This document shows positions 62,849 to 64,000 of a stretch of 64,000 bases of DNA, piece after piece; positions within the stretch are counted from its first letter, which is position 1, and the number at the start of each line of letters is the position of its first letter. The translations under genes were made by a program, and so were the position numbers. Origin of the DNA: Geobacter sp. FeAm09 (GTDB lineage: Bacteria; Desulfobacterota; Desulfuromonadia; Geobacterales; Pseudopelobacteraceae); assembly GCF_008330225.1 (NCBI RefSeq), contig NZ_CP042466.1, positions 2,722,001-2,786,000 on the forward strand. Reading direction: 5' to 3'. The notes below the pieces were generated by a model. That model saw only the letters and a program-made list of their open reading frames with translations, was not told the DNA's origin and ran no database searches.

Positions 62849-63871
62849 ATGCGCATCATGAATCGACGCAATCACGACCAGCATAGCAAGACCGGGGCAC
62901 GCGAACCGCGCACCATCGTCGTGGTGGCCCATGAGGGGTGCGAGCTCCTGGATGCCACCGGCCCCGCCGCGGTATTCGGGGTGGTGAACAGGACGCTGCG
63001 GGAGCAGGCGGCGCCCACCGGCTACCGGACCATCATTGCGGCAGAGGAGCGGGGGGCCGTCACGACCTCCGCGGGGGTGCAACTGGTGGCCGACGCGGCA
63101 TGGCGCGACATTGCCGGCCCCATCGACACCCTGCTCGTGGTGGGAAGCCCGGACGAGCCCCTCTGCCGCACCATGGCAAACCGGGAGTTGATCCACTGGC
63201 TGAAAGAAATGGGGGGACGGGCCAGGCGGCTGGTATCGGTCTGCACCGGCGCTTTCCTCCTGGCGGAGGCGGGTCTCCTGAACGGGCGGCGGGCCACGAC
63301 CCACTGGATGGACGTGGACCGCATGGTCAGGGAGTACCCGGAAGTAACCGTGGAGCCGGATGCAATCTATGTCAGGGACGGCTCCGTAGCCACCTCCGCG
63401 GGCATTACGGCCGGGATCGACCTGGCGCTCGCCCTGGTGGAGGAGGATTACGGCAGGAAGCTGGCCCTGGCAATCGCCCGCCGGCTCGTCCTCTACCTCA
63501 AACGCCCGGGCGGGCAGAGCCAGTTCAGCAGCCGCCTCCGTTCCCAGATGGTCACGGGCGGGCCCCTGGCACCGCTTCTGGCCTGGCTTGAGGAAAACTC
63601 CCATCAGGATATCACGGTCGATGCCCTGGCAGACCGGGCAGCCATGAGTCCCCGCAATTTCGCCCGGGTGTTCCTCCGGGAAACCGGTACGACGCCGTCG
63701 AAATACCTGGACCGGTTACGGATCGAACGGGCCAAGCATCTCCTGGAGGAGACGAATCATCCCATGGAGACGGTGGCGCGGGAGAGCGGTTTCGCCAGCG
63801 CCGAGCAGTTGCGGCGCACTTTCCAGCGCTGCCTGGGGATCACGCCCCGCGCCTACCGCGAACGTTTCTGA
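62849..63871 (+). CDS. GlxA-like AraC-family transcriptional regulator
   Basis: A 340-residue regulator. The N-terminal DJ-1/PfpI-like domain (AHEGCELLDATGPAAVFGVV, SVCTGAFLLAEAGLL with the elbow Cys) is fused to a C-terminal AraC helix-turn-helix pair (TVDALADRAAMSPRNFARVF, ETVARESGFASAEQLRRTFQ). Such regulators respond to small ligands. The start at 62849 or the ATG at 62858 has only a weak site. The DUF2917 gene follows after 22 bases and may be its target or share its transcript. Confidence 0.92.
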   Translation: MRIMNRRNHDQHSKTGAREPRTIVVVAHEGCELLDATGPAAVFGVVNRTLREQAAPTGYRTIIAAEERGAVTTSAGVQLVADAAWRDIAGPIDTLLVVGSPDEPLCRTMANRELIHWLKEMGGRARRLVSVCTGAFLLAEAGLLNGRRATTHWMDVDRMVREYPEVTVEPDAIYVRDGSVATSAGITAGIDLALALVEEDYGRKLALAIARRLVLYLKRPGGQSQFSSRLRSQMVTGGPLAPLLAWLEENSHQDITVDALADRAAMSPRNFARVFLRETGTTPSKYLDRLRIERAKHLLEETNHPMETVARESGFASAEQLRRTFQRCLGITPRAYRERF

Positions 63872-63893
63872 CCATTACCCCGAGGAGCCATGT

Positions 63894-64000
63894 ATGGACT
63901 ACCTGCTGAAACGAGGCGAAACCATTGCGGTCACCGCCGGTCCCGAGGGGTGTTCCCTGCGTACGGACCGGGGAAGCGTGTGGCTGACCCGCTACGACGA
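63894..64000 (+). CDS. DUF2917 domain protein (cut by window edge)
   Basis: The first 35 residues are present: MDYLLKRGETIAVTAGPEG..., a beta-rich start with CSLRTDRGSVWLT, the motif typical of DUF2917. The ATG at 63894 follows GAGGAGCC. The 3' end lies outside the window. The family function is unknown. Confidence 0.65.
   Translation, partial: MDYLLKRGETIAVTAGPEGCSLRTDRGSVWLTRYD

Overview
The window comes from a GC-rich delta-proteobacterial (Desulfuromonadia, most likely Geobacter/Pelobacter-type) chromosome. This is inferred from the gene repertoire: a type II secretion cluster, several sigma-54 activators, c-type cytochromes (a six-haem protein, a monohaem lipoprotein and a haem-bearing chemoreceptor), FmdE, CHAD/Ppx and a dense set of two-component proteins. 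No rRNA, complete tRNA or CRISPR array is present.

Layout. 0-9.5 kb: a type II secretion operon (gspD partial, E, F, L, M, N), a wrecked sigma-54 activator, then tatA, a small unknown gene, gspG and an HU/IHF-type gene. 9.5-17.8 kb: an accessory stretch, partly AT-rich, with an intact GAF-type sigma-54 activator, two decayed transposase remnants, a haem lipoprotein plus a Tat-exported flavin reductase, an outer-membrane barrel plus a hexahaem cytochrome, and two tRNA 3'-half fragments that look like old integration scars. 17.8-18.9 kb: a lone PAS protein and a regulatory region.

18.7-33.4 kb is the most interesting block. It encodes two methyltransferases, a DUF364-type protein, FmdE, TonB, a FecBCD-type ABC importer with a cysteine-rich ATPase tail, a TonB-dependent receptor, a radical SAM enzyme, an unrecognised 389-residue protein, a second binding protein, a lipoprotein acid phosphatase, a molybdopterin-binding domain protein and a divergent MoaE. 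Three 24-base dyads resembling ModE operators (CGTTATATA-type halves with a 6-base spacer) stand in front of the two main transcription units. I infer a TonB-dependent uptake and handling system for molybdenum or tungsten (possibly as a ligand complex), controlled by a ModE-like regulator encoded elsewhere.

33.4-64 kb is mostly chromosomal housekeeping and signalling: small membrane proteins, a haem-sensing chemoreceptor, a MoxR/DUF58/transglutaminase operon, CHAD plus Ppx/GppA (polyphosphate), a histidine kinase with a REC-PAS-GGDEF-EAL protein, a second chemoreceptor with a STAS-like protein, two NtrC-type two-component pairs (between them a kinase/regulator gap carrying a MITE-like inverted repeat), NfeD plus slipin, YjbQ, a tiny basic protein with its own promoter and terminator, a soluble histidine kinase, an S24-type repressor, a LysE/ArgO exporter, a GlxA-like AraC regulator and the start of a DUF2917 gene cut by the window edge.
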